From Erysipelotrichaceae bacterium (GTDB taxonomy: Bacteria > Bacillota_I > Bacilli_A > Erysipelotrichales > Erysipelotrichaceae), in contig JAFRAB010000008.1 in assembly GCA_017405675.1 (NCBI GenBank), forward strand, positions 1-34,256: DNA of 34,256 bases, in the 5' to 3' direction. The notes beneath the pieces are model-generated. The model saw only the letters and a list, made by a program, of their open reading frames with translations. It ran no database searches and was not told the origin of the DNA. Shown here piece after piece: positions 9,188 through 17,203 of the stretch; position 1 is the stretch's first letter, and every line of letters begins with the position of its first letter. A program made the translations under genes and the position numbers.

Positions 9188-10630
9188 CTATTCCTCTGCG
9201 TTATTAAGTTCCGTCAAGAGGTTAATGTATGCTGATATGCCTTCATAGTAGGAAGATACCCTGATGCTCTCATTATTTCCATGAATGGCCTGTCTTTCAG
9301 CACCGCTCATTCTGAACATGGCAAAGCGGTAGACATTCGGATATATTCTATGGAAATTGCGGGAATCAGTTGCCCCGTTCTGAATGTATGGGCAACAGTA
9401 TACTTCCGAATAGCTCTCATAGACAACCTTCTGAATAAGCCTGTATGCACTGTTATCAATTGGTGAAACCGGAGATGCTTCAACGCCTCCCTCATGGCTT
9501 AATTCCACATCAGGATCGTTGATCACCTGACGGAAGTGAGCAAGGCAGCTGTCTATCGTATCGCCTGGGGCGATTCTGACACTGTAGCCAGCTTCAGCAA
9601 CCGGAGGGATGATATTGACAGCCGGTGCTCCCTTCAGCTGGGTCAATGCCGCAGTTGTGGAAATCATGGCTGCGGTTTCCTTATTGCTTTCAAGTACCTT
9701 CATTACTATCGGCCTGAACAGCCACATGTTACCGAAAATGAACTTGTAAAGGAAACTGGAATGAGAACCATAGATTCCCAACAGCTTTTCAGTTACCGGA
9801 TGCAGATGCTTTTTAAAAGGATCGGCATTCAGTCTGTTAATGGCTCTGACAAGCTTATAAGTTGAATCGGTCTTTGTTGAAGGAGTTGAGGAATGTCCGC
9901 CAAGCCCCTTTGCTTTAAGGGTAATGTTGACGACACCCTTCTCCGAAACACCGATCATCGCAAATTCATCCTTGACACCTAGAGGCGCATCATTGATGAT
10001 GGCTCCGCCTTCATCAAGGACAAACCAAGGTACTATGTTATTCTCTTCAAACCATCTGACAATAGCCGGTGTCGTTGGACCTCCGGTTTCCTCATTATTG
10101 GTAAAGGAGAAATAAATGTCTCTTTCCGGTACATAACCGTGAGCTAATTGGTAATCAACTGCTTCCAGTAAGCCCGCAATGATGCATTTGGTATCAGAAG
10201 TACCACGGGCATAAATGGACCCGTCAACTACTTCGGCGCCAAAGGGCTCATGATCCCATCCGGCTTCATCAACCGCAACCACATCATAGTGAGCCATCAA
10301 TACCACCGGTTTCTTATCAGAACTGCCCTTCCACTTTAACAGGATGCCATAATCATTAATGATGTTGACTTCCAGAGCCTTGAAGACTTCCGGATAGTCC
10401 TTCTTAAGCATCGGTAGGAAAGACCGGAATTCTCCATAATCCGGCTCTGCATCTCTGGGCCAGATGGTCTTCTTTCTCAACATGTTCTGAAATCTCTTCA
10501 GGGCAAGTTCCCTGTCAAAATCATATTCTGTTTTCTTTTCATATCTGCCTGTGTCTTCCGGTTTCATTTTCACGGCATTGAAAATCATGAATGCCAGAAG
10601 AACGATCAGGGCAATGATCACATATATCAT
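9188..10630 (-). CDS. M20 family metallopeptidase with N-terminal membrane anchor (PM20D1/CPS1-like)
   Basis: A 480-residue zinc peptidase. An N-terminal membrane segment (about 1-20) is followed by the M20 catalytic core: MAHYDVV with ligand His114 and Asp116, GTSDTK with bridging Asp146, NNEETGG with Glu180/Glu181, LDEGG with Asp206, and the last ligand His450 in AIHGNNE. A dimerisation or lid domain interrupts the core around 225-345. The long form with a membrane anchor and the sequence GWDHEPFGAEVVDGSIYARG resembles yeast carboxypeptidase S and mammalian PM20D1 rather than short bacterial dipeptidases. Such enzymes hydrolyse C-terminal peptide bonds or N-acyl amino acids. It lies 19 bases after the C45-type amidase. 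Which side of the membrane the catalytic domain faces is not clear. Confidence 0.85.
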   Translation of the reverse strand: MIYVIIALIVLLAFMIFNAVKMKPEDTGRYEKKTEYDFDRELALKRFQNMLRKKTIWPRDAEPDYGEFRSFLPMLKKDYPEVFKALEVNIINDYGILLKWKGSSDKKPVVLMAHYDVVAVDEAGWDHEPFGAEVVDGSIYARGTSDTKCIIAGLLEAVDYQLAHGYVPERDIYFSFTNNEETGGPTTPAIVRWFEENNIVPWFVLDEGGAIINDAPLGVKDEFAMIGVSEKGVVNITLKAKGLGGHSSTPSTKTDSTYKLVRAINRLNADPFKKHLHPVTEKLLGIYGSHSSFLYKFIFGNMWLFRPIVMKVLESNKETAAMISTTAALTQLKGAPAVNIIPPVAEAGYSVRIAPGDTIDSCLAHFRQVINDPDVELSHEGGVEASPVSPIDNSAYRLIQKVVYESYSEVYCCPYIQNGATDSRNFHRIYPNVYRFAMFRMSGAERQAIHGNNESIRVSSYYEGISAYINLLTELNNAEE

Positions 10631-10649
10631 AAGCTACACCTGTTTCTGA

Positions 10650-11801
10650 TTAATTAAGTTCATATTCCCATGACTTGCTCATGTCGCCAAAGGAGAAGAT
10701 CTTCAAAGTCTTTCGATTCAGGTTATAAATACAACTGTACTGGGTCTTACCCTGATCCATGCCGTTTTCAGGGTCCTGAACGACCAGACCTAACAGTCTT
10801 TCAGCATAATCTTCTCTCATGCCCTTTCTGCCCCGGTAAACCCCGGCCTTCAGACATTCATCCCTGCCGCAGGCGACCTTATAGAACGGGTCTTCCTTTG
10901 CGACATAGTGATTGGTGGCATGATTGATGTCAGTAGTCACCATCTTATTATCTATCCATTCAATTAACCGGCTCTTACCGCTGGTATCGGCTACCATGAC
11001 ATGATAGTCAGCTCCCGGCATCGCTCCTATGACATTAAAGCCTGAAGCCATGGCCAATGCTTCTTCAACACTTCCGCAGTTATCCAGCATCATTCTCATG
11101 AGAACAGGATGCAGAAGAGTCGGTTTTGAAGGATCCTCTGTCTTGATAAGCGGCTGAGAAGCCACCCATGCCTTACGGTCAGCCTTATTTACAACCACTG
11201 AACCGTTTGAAGCATAGATCCAGTAAGGATCCGGAAGTTCTCCGCTGTTTTCGAGGAACATGTTTCTTTTATTTGGATCCATGATCTTTTCATATTCATT
11301 AAAGTCTATTTCCTTATAGTCACTTTTAACACTCAGGGCAAGAATACTGATAGCCAGGCCCTTTTCATTCATGCCATCCATGGTCAGAAACGGTGACAGT
11401 ACAAAGGCGGAAAGATCGCTCTTGCCGTCATCGAGCATGCCATTAATGGCAGAACCGTTCTTAAAGTCAGCCCAATATGTATCAGCTACACCTAAGGATC
11501 TGTATCTGGCCTTAGGATTATTGCCTTCGATGATCATGTTCAGACCGGTACGGGGATTCTTACGGTCATTGTTATGAAAATGAGAGTAATCGTAATTGCG
11601 GCAGAACAGTACTTCGCCTTCCAGATTCTTTACCACAAAGGTTGAGCATCCGGCACTTATGACTGCCTTAAAGGCTTCAGGCAGATCATAGTAGTCATAA
11701 TTACAGACCATGTGATACAGATAGCCTTTTTCATCAACTCTCTTAATTGATTCAATGGCTTCGATCTGTTTTTCATTCTGCAGGTAAGCATGAGGATTCA
11801 T
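10650..11801 (-). CDS. Ntn-hydrolase, choloylglycine hydrolase / C45 linear amide hydrolase family
   Basis: A 383-residue N-terminal-nucleophile hydrolase. The key residues match bile salt hydrolase geometry: Cys52 in AGCSTF, Arg68 and Asp71 in FCRNYDY (spacing +16 and +19, as for Cys2, Arg18 and Asp21 of BSH), and MDGMNEKGL further on. In BSH the cysteine follows the initiator Met directly; here 51 residues precede it. That fits the C45/acid-ceramidase-like branch, where autocleavage at Gly51-Cys52 frees the nucleophile. No signal peptide is seen. Known substrates of the superfamily are linear amides: conjugated bile salts, penicillin V, N-acylethanolamines and ceramides. The SD lies in the last codons of the MFS gene, so translation is coupled. 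I would not call it a bile salt hydrolase without a test. Confidence 0.85.
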   Translation of the reverse strand: MNPHAYLQNEKQIEAIESIKRVDEKGYLYHMVCNYDYYDLPEAFKAVISAGCSTFVVKNLEGEVLFCRNYDYSHFHNNDRKNPRTGLNMIIEGNNPKARYRSLGVADTYWADFKNGSAINGMLDDGKSDLSAFVLSPFLTMDGMNEKGLAISILALSVKSDYKEIDFNEYEKIMDPNKRNMFLENSGELPDPYWIYASNGSVVVNKADRKAWVASQPLIKTEDPSKPTLLHPVLMRMMLDNCGSVEEALAMASGFNVIGAMPGADYHVMVADTSGKSRLIEWIDNKMVTTDINHATNHYVAKEDPFYKVACGRDECLKAGVYRGRKGMREDYAERLLGLVVQDPENGMDQGKTQYSCIYNLNRKTLKIFSFGDMSKSWEYELN

Positions 11802-11806
11802 CTGTT

Positions 11807-13195
11807 CTACCCCCTGTCCCTCTTAGCTACGGCTTCCTTATATTCTTTTTCCGTATCAATGCCCATGGCAAACAGCATCATGACTACCGCTACAATAGCC
11901 GGTATCCAGCCTAATAAGGCATTTATTGTTTTCTGGGTCGCCATATTCTGCATTACACCCTGATCAGCAAGCTGAGCTGAGAATCCTGCCACGGCCAGAG
12001 CCATCAGGAAGAGCTTATCAACAGCCGCTTCCGCAATCTTGCTTGCCAGGTTATCACCGGTTGATACCATCGTATCCAGACGCCTTCCGTTCTGTACTTC
12101 AACAATATCGGAAATGGAGTTACGGTTGGTATTGAATTCGACAAAGGTAACAGTCAGGCCGATTCCGGCAGCTGCCGCATTTATGAAGGCATTTACCACA
12201 TTATATGGATTCAGAACGAATGGAATCTTTCCAATGATCTGAACGATCGCAGCCGCGATCATGGTTCTCTTTCTGCCCAGCAGGGTATCGATCTTCGGTG
12301 CCAGTATTGAGAAGACAATGGAGAATACCAGATATACTGCCATTATCGGTGTAGCCAGAGAACTGTCATTAAGTACATAGGCACAGTAATAGGTTATTGA
12401 TGAGGTCAATAGACATGTAGAAATGCCGTATGACATGACATAGAACATGTTTCTTACCCAGGATTTACACTTAAACAGCATCTTATAGGTATCAACGATG
12501 CCGATCTTCTCTTCGTTTTCCTCAACCTGTCTTACTCTTTCTCTGGTAGTAAAATAATGAACAAGACAGCCGATGATGATCAGTACGCCCATGAAGAGAG
12601 CTGATTTGAAAATGGCCGGGGAGTCGGAAGAATTAATGACCTTGTGATCCTTAAGTCCGCCAAACATCTTAACGATCATTGGTACGGCAACTGCACCAAT
12701 ACCTGAACCAAGACAGCCACCTAATGATCTGAACGCATTGATCGACTTACGGTCATAGTCATCTGAAGAAGCCAGCGCTCCCATGCCGTTATACGGTATG
12801 CCTCTGAATGTATTGGCTATTTCATAGAAGAAGAATACAGTCAGACCCAGGATAATGTCCCAGCGCTCTGAGACACCAAAGTCCGTAAACAGAAGTACCA
12901 TTCCCACAGCATAAGGAACCGCGATCCATAGTAACCATGGTCTTACCCTTTCGCCTGACTTGAAGCGGACATTGTTGGCCCAGACACCAATTAACGGGTC
13001 GTTTATGATATCCCAGGCTGTTCCGATCAGAGCCATGTTACTGGCGGCTACCGGATCGATAAGCAGAATGGAAGTCAGGAAAAACTTATAGTATGTACTT
13101 TTAAAGTTAAATACGATGTTGGTAGATGTAGAAAAACTCATAAAGCCGAGCTTTTCCAAAAGCCCTACCGTCTTCTTTTTCTTATTATCTGGCAT
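11807..13195 (-). CDS. MFS transporter, GPH (glycoside-pentoside-hexuronide) type symporter
   Basis: A 462-residue membrane protein with about 12 helices. The N-terminal half carries the GPH signature WDIINDPLIGVWAN..R..GERVRPWLLW, with the cation-binding-type Asp residues of the MelB family. Known members couple uptake of sugars or glucuronides to Na+ or H+. Here it heads an operon of an amidase, an M20 peptidase and an S33-type hydrolase, so the cargo may be a conjugate rather than a free sugar; this is inference. Strong promoter at 13221-13249; AAAGGGAGA before the ATG. The next gene starts five bases after its stop. Confidence 0.85.
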   Translation of the reverse strand: MPDNKKKKTVGLLEKLGFMSFSTSTNIVFNFKSTYYKFFLTSILLIDPVAASNMALIGTAWDIINDPLIGVWANNVRFKSGERVRPWLLWIAVPYAVGMVLLFTDFGVSERWDIILGLTVFFFYEIANTFRGIPYNGMGALASSDDYDRKSINAFRSLGGCLGSGIGAVAVPMIVKMFGGLKDHKVINSSDSPAIFKSALFMGVLIIIGCLVHYFTTRERVRQVEENEEKIGIVDTYKMLFKCKSWVRNMFYVMSYGISTCLLTSSITYYCAYVLNDSSLATPIMAVYLVFSIVFSILAPKIDTLLGRKRTMIAAAIVQIIGKIPFVLNPYNVVNAFINAAAAGIGLTVTFVEFNTNRNSISDIVEVQNGRRLDTMVSTGDNLASKIAEAAVDKLFLMALAVAGFSAQLADQGVMQNMATQKTINALLGWIPAIVAVVMMLFAMGIDTEKEYKEAVAKRDRG

Positions 13196-13220
13196 AAAAA
13201 GTATCTCCCTTTTTCTTTAA

Positions 13221-13249
13221 ATTGTAATACAAACCACCAATCATGACAA
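13221..13249 (-). promoter_or_regulatory. Promoter of the MFS-amidase-peptidase-hydrolase operon
   Basis: On the minus strand TTGTCA (13249-13244), a 17-base spacer and TACAAT (13226-13221), close to the sigma-A consensus. The start point is expected near 13214, about 20 bases before the ATG. Confidence 0.7.
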
Positions 13250-13275
13250 ATTATCTGATTCATACATCATGTCAG

Positions 13276-13302
13276 GACAGAACACTGATACAGTGTACTG
13301 TC
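13276..13302. promoter_or_regulatory. 27-bp near-perfect dyad between divergent promoters
   Basis: GACAG-A-ACACTG-ATA-CAGTGT-A-CTGTC: two 12-base arms around ATA, with a single non-pairing A/A position in each half. It lies 27 bases upstream of the -35 of the MFS operon and about 40 bases upstream of the extended -10 of the lipoprotein gene, a normal place for a regulator operator. No T run follows, so a terminator is less likely. Confidence 0.5.
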
Positions 13303-13342
13303 TTTCTGTTCTGGCAATAATATTCATATGTCTTTCAAGTTG

Positions 13343-13351
13343 TGTTAAAAT
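13343..13351 (+). promoter_or_regulatory. Candidate extended -10 promoter of the lipoprotein gene
   Basis: TGTTAAAAT, with a weak TTCATA 17 bases upstream of the -10 hexamer. It would give a leader of about 70 bases before ATG 13427. Confidence 0.4.
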
Positions 13352-13426
13352 ACAGAAAGATTATTTAATAAAAACAAATACTAATCTATATAAGGTGTTC
13401 TTGTAACTGATTGAAAGGAAACAATT

Positions 13427-15271
13427 ATGAAGATGCTGAAGAATTTATTAAAAGTACTCATGGCGGTTCTGATCTGTGTGAGCTGTTTCGCCTGCACAGA
13501 CAATGGCGATAAGGAACCTGAGCCGGATCTGACACCGGCTGAAATATCTGAAAAAGCCATGGACAACTTCGTCAGGAAGCTGGAAAAAGGTAATTATGTA
13601 GTAAGCGGTGGTGAGAAGGCTGAAATTCATGTAGTTTCTCCTGAGCAGGCTTATATCAATTATCCACAGTATGACGGAGTCCTGAGTTATGTATTCATGA
13701 CTCTCAAGGATGAAACCTTTACCTCAGATGTTTATGATGATGAGAAGATTCAGGATGTCAGCTTTGTCTCAACTGATAATGTAATAGATTATCTTGGAGA
13801 TATGTTACCAAACAGCTGGATCACAATGACTGAAGGCAACATGTGGGAGCTTTTCTATAACGATGTTAACAAACCTCTGGAATTCACCACAAACGATGCC
13901 AGAGTAAAGAAGACACTGGGCTCATTAGGAGGATACAACGACAGAGCTGTTAGTCTGATGGAAGAAGTACGCGTAACACTGGACGATGCAGATCCAGACA
14001 GTGTTCACTTTGCGGCAGTTATTCCTGAAGATGTCGTAGCCCGCATTGATTACCCGGATCTTGACCTGACCCTGACTTTCGGCAGCGCCAAAAGTGATGC
14101 CCGCATAGAAGAATGGCTGAAAACTCCTGTTTATCCACACATCAGAAATGCCTGGACAAAAATGGATATTGCCATGATTGAGAATGTCTTCATGAGAGAA
14201 TATGGTGAAGAAGCATTGCCATTCCCGCAAACTGCCAGCTATGCCATGATCTTTGATGACAAGGCATATGGCCAGTTCAGCGGCATTTATCTTACTGACT
14301 CTCACTGGAGTGAAGAAGATGTAAATAATTATAAGGAACTTCTCCGCAGCAAGGGCTTTGAAGAAGTTGATGGTACACCGGCCGATGGCAGCACTGCCAA
14401 GGTATGGCGTCATCTGTTAAGAGATGAATATCGTGCATATTCACAGTTATTTGTTAACTATGACAACGGTCTGGAAGTAGAAGGTACACTGTACCACGAC
14501 GATCCTGAATATGCAGGACTGGCAGCCATTAGCGATGTTGTTCAGAAGAACGGTTTTGCACCTCTGGATGAAACCGATGTATTCAGTGAATGGAAAGCAG
14601 TGGATACTGCAGCCTCACAGACTGAGGGTTGGGCATATTTCTTTGACTATAACCTCTATATGAGATTTGAATTGAAATATCAGGATTTTGAAGCAGCCAA
14701 GGCTTATCTGAGTGCTTATGAAGACAAGCTGCTTGAAAATGGATTTATCGATTCATATGCTCCTGGTCAGATCAACGGTAAGTGTAAATCACCAGACGAA
14801 TTCATTTCGTTCGAGTACAGATTCAATGAGGAAGAAGACGGCATTGTAGGCCTGGAATTCAGTAATGAAAAGAGTCTTGCTCTTGAACAGGTCATCAATA
14901 GTCTTAAGGAACATGACATGCCTGAAACAGAATTAACTGAAGAGATCTCTGCCAGAGACCATACCAGATATTATCATGAGCTTCTTCAGTTCAAGGGTCT
15001 GCACTTAGGACTCTATCAGCCATTTGAAAGTGTGGAAAAAGCTGAAAAGTATCTTGATGTCTATATTCCAGAACTGGAGGAACAGGGATACATACATTTC
15101 GATCCGCAGAAAGTCGGCTCACAGAGATCATTCTGCTGGTTCAATGAAGAAAAGGCCAAGTACGTGGCATTCGATGTTTTCGGTGATGAGAACAGCGGTA
15201 CCATCTACTTTGAATTTGTCTCAATTGAGCCGGAAGAGGAAAGCCTGATGATGCAGGCCATCAGACGCTGA
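13427..15271 (+). CDS. Large putative lipoprotein with three related C-terminal modules
   Basis: A 614-residue exported protein of no family I recognise. The N-terminus has Lys residues, a hydrophobic core and VSCFAC, with Cys23 the likely lipidation site; the -3 residue is Cys rather than Leu, so the lipobox is imperfect. An acidic linker follows (DNGDKEPEPD). The C-terminal half contains three similar units starting near residues 294, 419 and 534. Each has a helix with the pattern Y..LL...GF / YLSAYEDKLLENGFI / YLDVYIPELEEQGYI, then beta-rich residues ending in F.F. Such a helix-plus-sheet unit suggests an internal triplication of an alpha/beta domain. AAAGGA precedes the ATG. The gene stands alone with its own terminator. 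The likely place is the outer face of the membrane; the function is unknown. Confidence 0.75.
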   Translation: MKMLKNLLKVLMAVLICVSCFACTDNGDKEPEPDLTPAEISEKAMDNFVRKLEKGNYVVSGGEKAEIHVVSPEQAYINYPQYDGVLSYVFMTLKDETFTSDVYDDEKIQDVSFVSTDNVIDYLGDMLPNSWITMTEGNMWELFYNDVNKPLEFTTNDARVKKTLGSLGGYNDRAVSLMEEVRVTLDDADPDSVHFAAVIPEDVVARIDYPDLDLTLTFGSAKSDARIEEWLKTPVYPHIRNAWTKMDIAMIENVFMREYGEEALPFPQTASYAMIFDDKAYGQFSGIYLTDSHWSEEDVNNYKELLRSKGFEEVDGTPADGSTAKVWRHLLRDEYRAYSQLFVNYDNGLEVEGTLYHDDPEYAGLAAISDVVQKNGFAPLDETDVFSEWKAVDTAASQTEGWAYFFDYNLYMRFELKYQDFEAAKAYLSAYEDKLLENGFIDSYAPGQINGKCKSPDEFISFEYRFNEEEDGIVGLEFSNEKSLALEQVINSLKEHDMPETELTEEISARDHTRYYHELLQFKGLHLGLYQPFESVEKAEKYLDVYIPELEEQGYIHFDPQKVGSQRSFCWFNEEKAKYVAFDVFGDENSGTIYFEFVSIEPEEESLMMQAIRR

Positions 15272-15301
15272 TAAGCTAATTAACAGTAAAAATTGAGTAA
15301 C

Positions 15302-15326
15302 GGAGAACTGAAAGGTTCTCCTTTTT
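15302..15326 (+). terminator. Intrinsic terminator of the lipoprotein gene
   Basis: Stem GGAGAAC / GTTCTCC, loop TGAAAG, then TTTTT. Confidence 0.9.
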
Positions 15327-15398
15327 CCGGCAAAAAGGTACATTACTTTATAAAAATCACAGACAAGCATAAAAAATGACATTTAACTGTTGAATTGC

Positions 15399-15590
15399 CT
15401 AAATTACTTCTACATCACTGATAAATACATCTGTTATTAATCTATCAGAAGCAAAGTCACTATCGCAGTTTTCTTCCAAACGTTCAATTATCAGCAATCC
15501 ATTGTCGCTGATATCAACAACAAATCCTACTTCATCAGTATCTATTATTCTAACTTTATCAAATAGTTTAACCGGTCTATTAATAGTCAT
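15399..15590 (-). CDS. Small hypothetical protein, possible SH3/KOW-like fold
   Basis: A 63-residue protein starting MTINRPVKLFDKVRI. The pattern KLFDKVRIIDTDEVGFVVDI...LLIIERLE is a run of short beta strands of the kind seen in small SH3-like barrels such as DUF4926 proteins, but the match is by eye only. A GTG at 15611 would add seven residues; the ATG at 15590 has AGAGGAAGAG upstream and is preferred. The gene is AT-rich and lacks neighbours on its strand. In gut genomes such genes are often orphans of toxin-immunity or mobile loci; here nothing supports that. Confidence 0.5.
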   Translation of the reverse strand: MTINRPVKLFDKVRIIDTDEVGFVVDISDNGLLIIERLEENCDSDFASDRLITDVFISDVEVI

Positions 15591-15757
15591 ATACAACTCT
15601 TCCTCTTGCACTTTCGTTATTGATACCTAATATATCTTCTTTTATCAACTTTCTAATCATAGTGTAATAACCTAGTTGTGCAGAAAATATGCCTTTTCAC
15701 TTATTTTGCAAACCATAAATACATATTTTTTCGGTTAATCTGATAGGAATCAATTAT

Positions 15758-15813
15758 CGTATAGTATCGCGTACAAATTTGTTTTTAAATGTTTTTTTGA
15801 AGTTTTAGAACAA
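15758..15813 (+). repeat. Dispersed intergenic repeat, copy C1
   Basis: Shares with copies C2 and C4 the pattern ATAGTAT..., then AAATTTGTTTTTAAATG, T-rich, GA(A/G)TTTT, GAACA. It is the most diverged of the full-length copies. Confidence 0.65.
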
Positions 15814-15916
15814 TACCCAAGCAGATGTTTTAATCAACTTATCGGATTACCACCTTACCACGATGCACGATCATATCCCCAAAAGCCATACTGTTTTTCT
15901 CAACTTATAAAGACAA

Positions 15917-15936
15917 GACTCCTCACAGGAGGAGTC
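15917..15936 (-). terminator. Terminator of the cysteine operon
   Basis: Perfect stem GACTCCT / AGGAGTC with a six-base loop; on the minus strand it is followed by TTGTCTTT. It lies 19 bases after the stop of the last gene. Confidence 0.75.
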
Positions 15937-15955
15937 ATTATCTTTTTTGTTATTT

Positions 15956-16627
15956 TTATATTACTGTTCCGGCCACAAAGCCCCTGCCTCCACAGAATCT
16001 GGTCGTTAAATCAATGATCTCTTCTGCTGTATGCTGCAGCAGTTCATCAGGTGTCTTCTCATTACCCTGTATGATATAGAAAAGGTTTCTGGTATTATCC
16101 GTTACCTTATCTTTTTCGGATTGCCTGATTTCCAACCAGCACAGTATGTCTCCAGCATCATCAATGTAACTGTACTCGCCGGCTTTTACCGGTTTGCCTG
16201 TGCCTCCCAACGGTACGAAGGATTCATTTCCATCAGTTATACGTAAATGAATGTTACCGTCTATAAGGTCAGTATCATGGGCTCCCAGAGCCAGTTTTGA
16301 TTCCAGAGAGATGATATTGTAAATATCTACCACCTTATTTATGCGGTAAAGATCCTGGTGCTTAACCAATAGTTTTATCAGATTCTCTGAAGCGGGAATG
16401 TTCTTTCGTCGGGGAACATTTACTTTTTCATGAAGTCGGTAGAAGCCCTCCAGTATCTCATCCCTTTTTATGTCAAAACCGCTGTACTTCTGTAGCAGAT
16501 CAGCTGTCTTCTGTCTTCTCCAGGCCAGATATACATCATCTTCATATGTATTATCAATGCCCTCTATGAAGACTCCTTTGATTCTTACTCCCAGTTCCAA
16601 TACTTCTTTATGAATGAAAAACTCCAT
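15956..16627 (-). CDS. B3/B4 (PheT-type tRNA-binding/editing) domain protein
   Basis: A 223-residue stand-alone protein of the B3/B4 domain family, named after the editing module of the phenylalanyl-tRNA synthetase beta chain. Seen: RRKNIPASENLIKLLVKHQDLYRINKVVDIYNIISLESKLALGAHD, where the INKVVDIYNIIS and ALGAHD parts are the family core, and VPLGGTGKPVKAGEYSYID. Free-standing members are predicted to hydrolyse mischarged tRNA or bind amino acids, mostly without proof. It is the last gene of the cysteine operon, eight bases after the ECF S component. Regulation by cysteine would fit a role in Cys-tRNA quality control or amino-acid handling, but this is inference. Confidence 0.8.
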   Translation of the reverse strand: MEFFIHKEVLELGVRIKGVFIEGIDNTYEDDVYLAWRRQKTADLLQKYSGFDIKRDEILEGFYRLHEKVNVPRRKNIPASENLIKLLVKHQDLYRINKVVDIYNIISLESKLALGAHDTDLIDGNIHLRITDGNESFVPLGGTGKPVKAGEYSYIDDAGDILCWLEIRQSEKDKVTDNTRNLFYIIQGNEKTPDELLQHTAEEIIDLTTRFCGGRGFVAGTVI

Positions 16628-16635
16628 TGTTCCTC

Positions 16636-17202
16636 CTAAAATTTTCTGTTTTTAACATAATGGTATAAAGCATTGTACAGCAGAACGGAAACGATCACAC
16701 ATAATACGGCATTTATCAGTGTCGTCCCGGCTACCCAGGAAGCTATGATCTTAGCCGCCTGTTGGGGAACACCTAATATATACTGACGGTAGAAATAACC
16801 AAATAATGGATCAAATATCACATTGAAGCCTAAGCCGGCAACAGCGCTAATAACCGCAGCTTTGGTAATTTCCCGGCGATCTTCCTTTTCTCTGAGTTTC
16901 AGCCTTTCAGCAATCTTACCGGCAATGAAGGCGATCAGAAATTTCAGGATGAAGGTTTTAGGCGCAGAGGTGATATAACGGGGATCAAGCACATCGGCCA
17001 GTGACAACCCAATAGCCCCGGCCAGGCCACCGTAAACAGGGCCAAGCAGCCAGGCCGACAGTACCACTACGGCATTAGCCAGATGGATTGCCGTACTGGA
17101 ACCTTCAGATATCGTTACGTTTATCTTGCCATAGGTAAATACGACATAATTGAGCACCGCAAACATGGCGGTATAAGTCAGTTTTCTGAGTCTGTCATTC
17201 AT
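16636..17202 (-). CDS. ECF transporter S component (substrate-binding membrane subunit)
   Basis: A 188-residue protein with about six hydrophobic segments. Features of S components are LTYTAMFAVLNYVVF at the N-terminus, AIHLANAVVVLSAWLLGPVYGGLAGAIG, and LADVLDPRYITSAPKTFILKFLIAFIAG in the middle. S components capture a vitamin or small metabolite and share the EcfAA'T energy module, which is not in the window. A TTG at 17223 is in frame, but GGGAGG (17212-17217 on the other strand) sits nine bases from the ATG at 17202. The stop of cysE lies one base upstream (TGAAATG), so translation is coupled. Its place in a cysteine-controlled operon points to a sulfur compound or cysteine-related substrate, which is inference. 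Confidence 0.85.
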   Translation of the reverse strand: MNDRLRKLTYTAMFAVLNYVVFTYGKINVTISEGSSTAIHLANAVVVLSAWLLGPVYGGLAGAIGLSLADVLDPRYITSAPKTFILKFLIAFIAGKIAERLKLREKEDRREITKAAVISAVAGLGFNVIFDPLFGYFYRQYILGVPQQAAKIIASWVAGTTLINAVLCVIVSVLLYNALYHYVKNRKF

Positions 17203-17203
17203 T

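Larger units (their letters stand above)
15591..15955. other. Gene-free AT-rich region with repeat copy C1
   Basis: About 365 bases without a credible gene. It holds the first copy of the dispersed repeat (15758-15813) and the terminator of the cysteine operon (15917-15936). Nothing else is recognised. Confidence 0.6.

Noticed and set aside
10650..11801. Calling the amidase a bile salt hydrolase
   Set aside because: The nucleophile is at residue 52 rather than 2 and the protein is longer than typical BSH; the superfamily call is safer.
13925..14413. 162-codon minus-strand ORF inside the lipoprotein gene
   Set aside because: Fully antisense to a gene with a clear signal peptide and ribosome site; its protein resembles no family.
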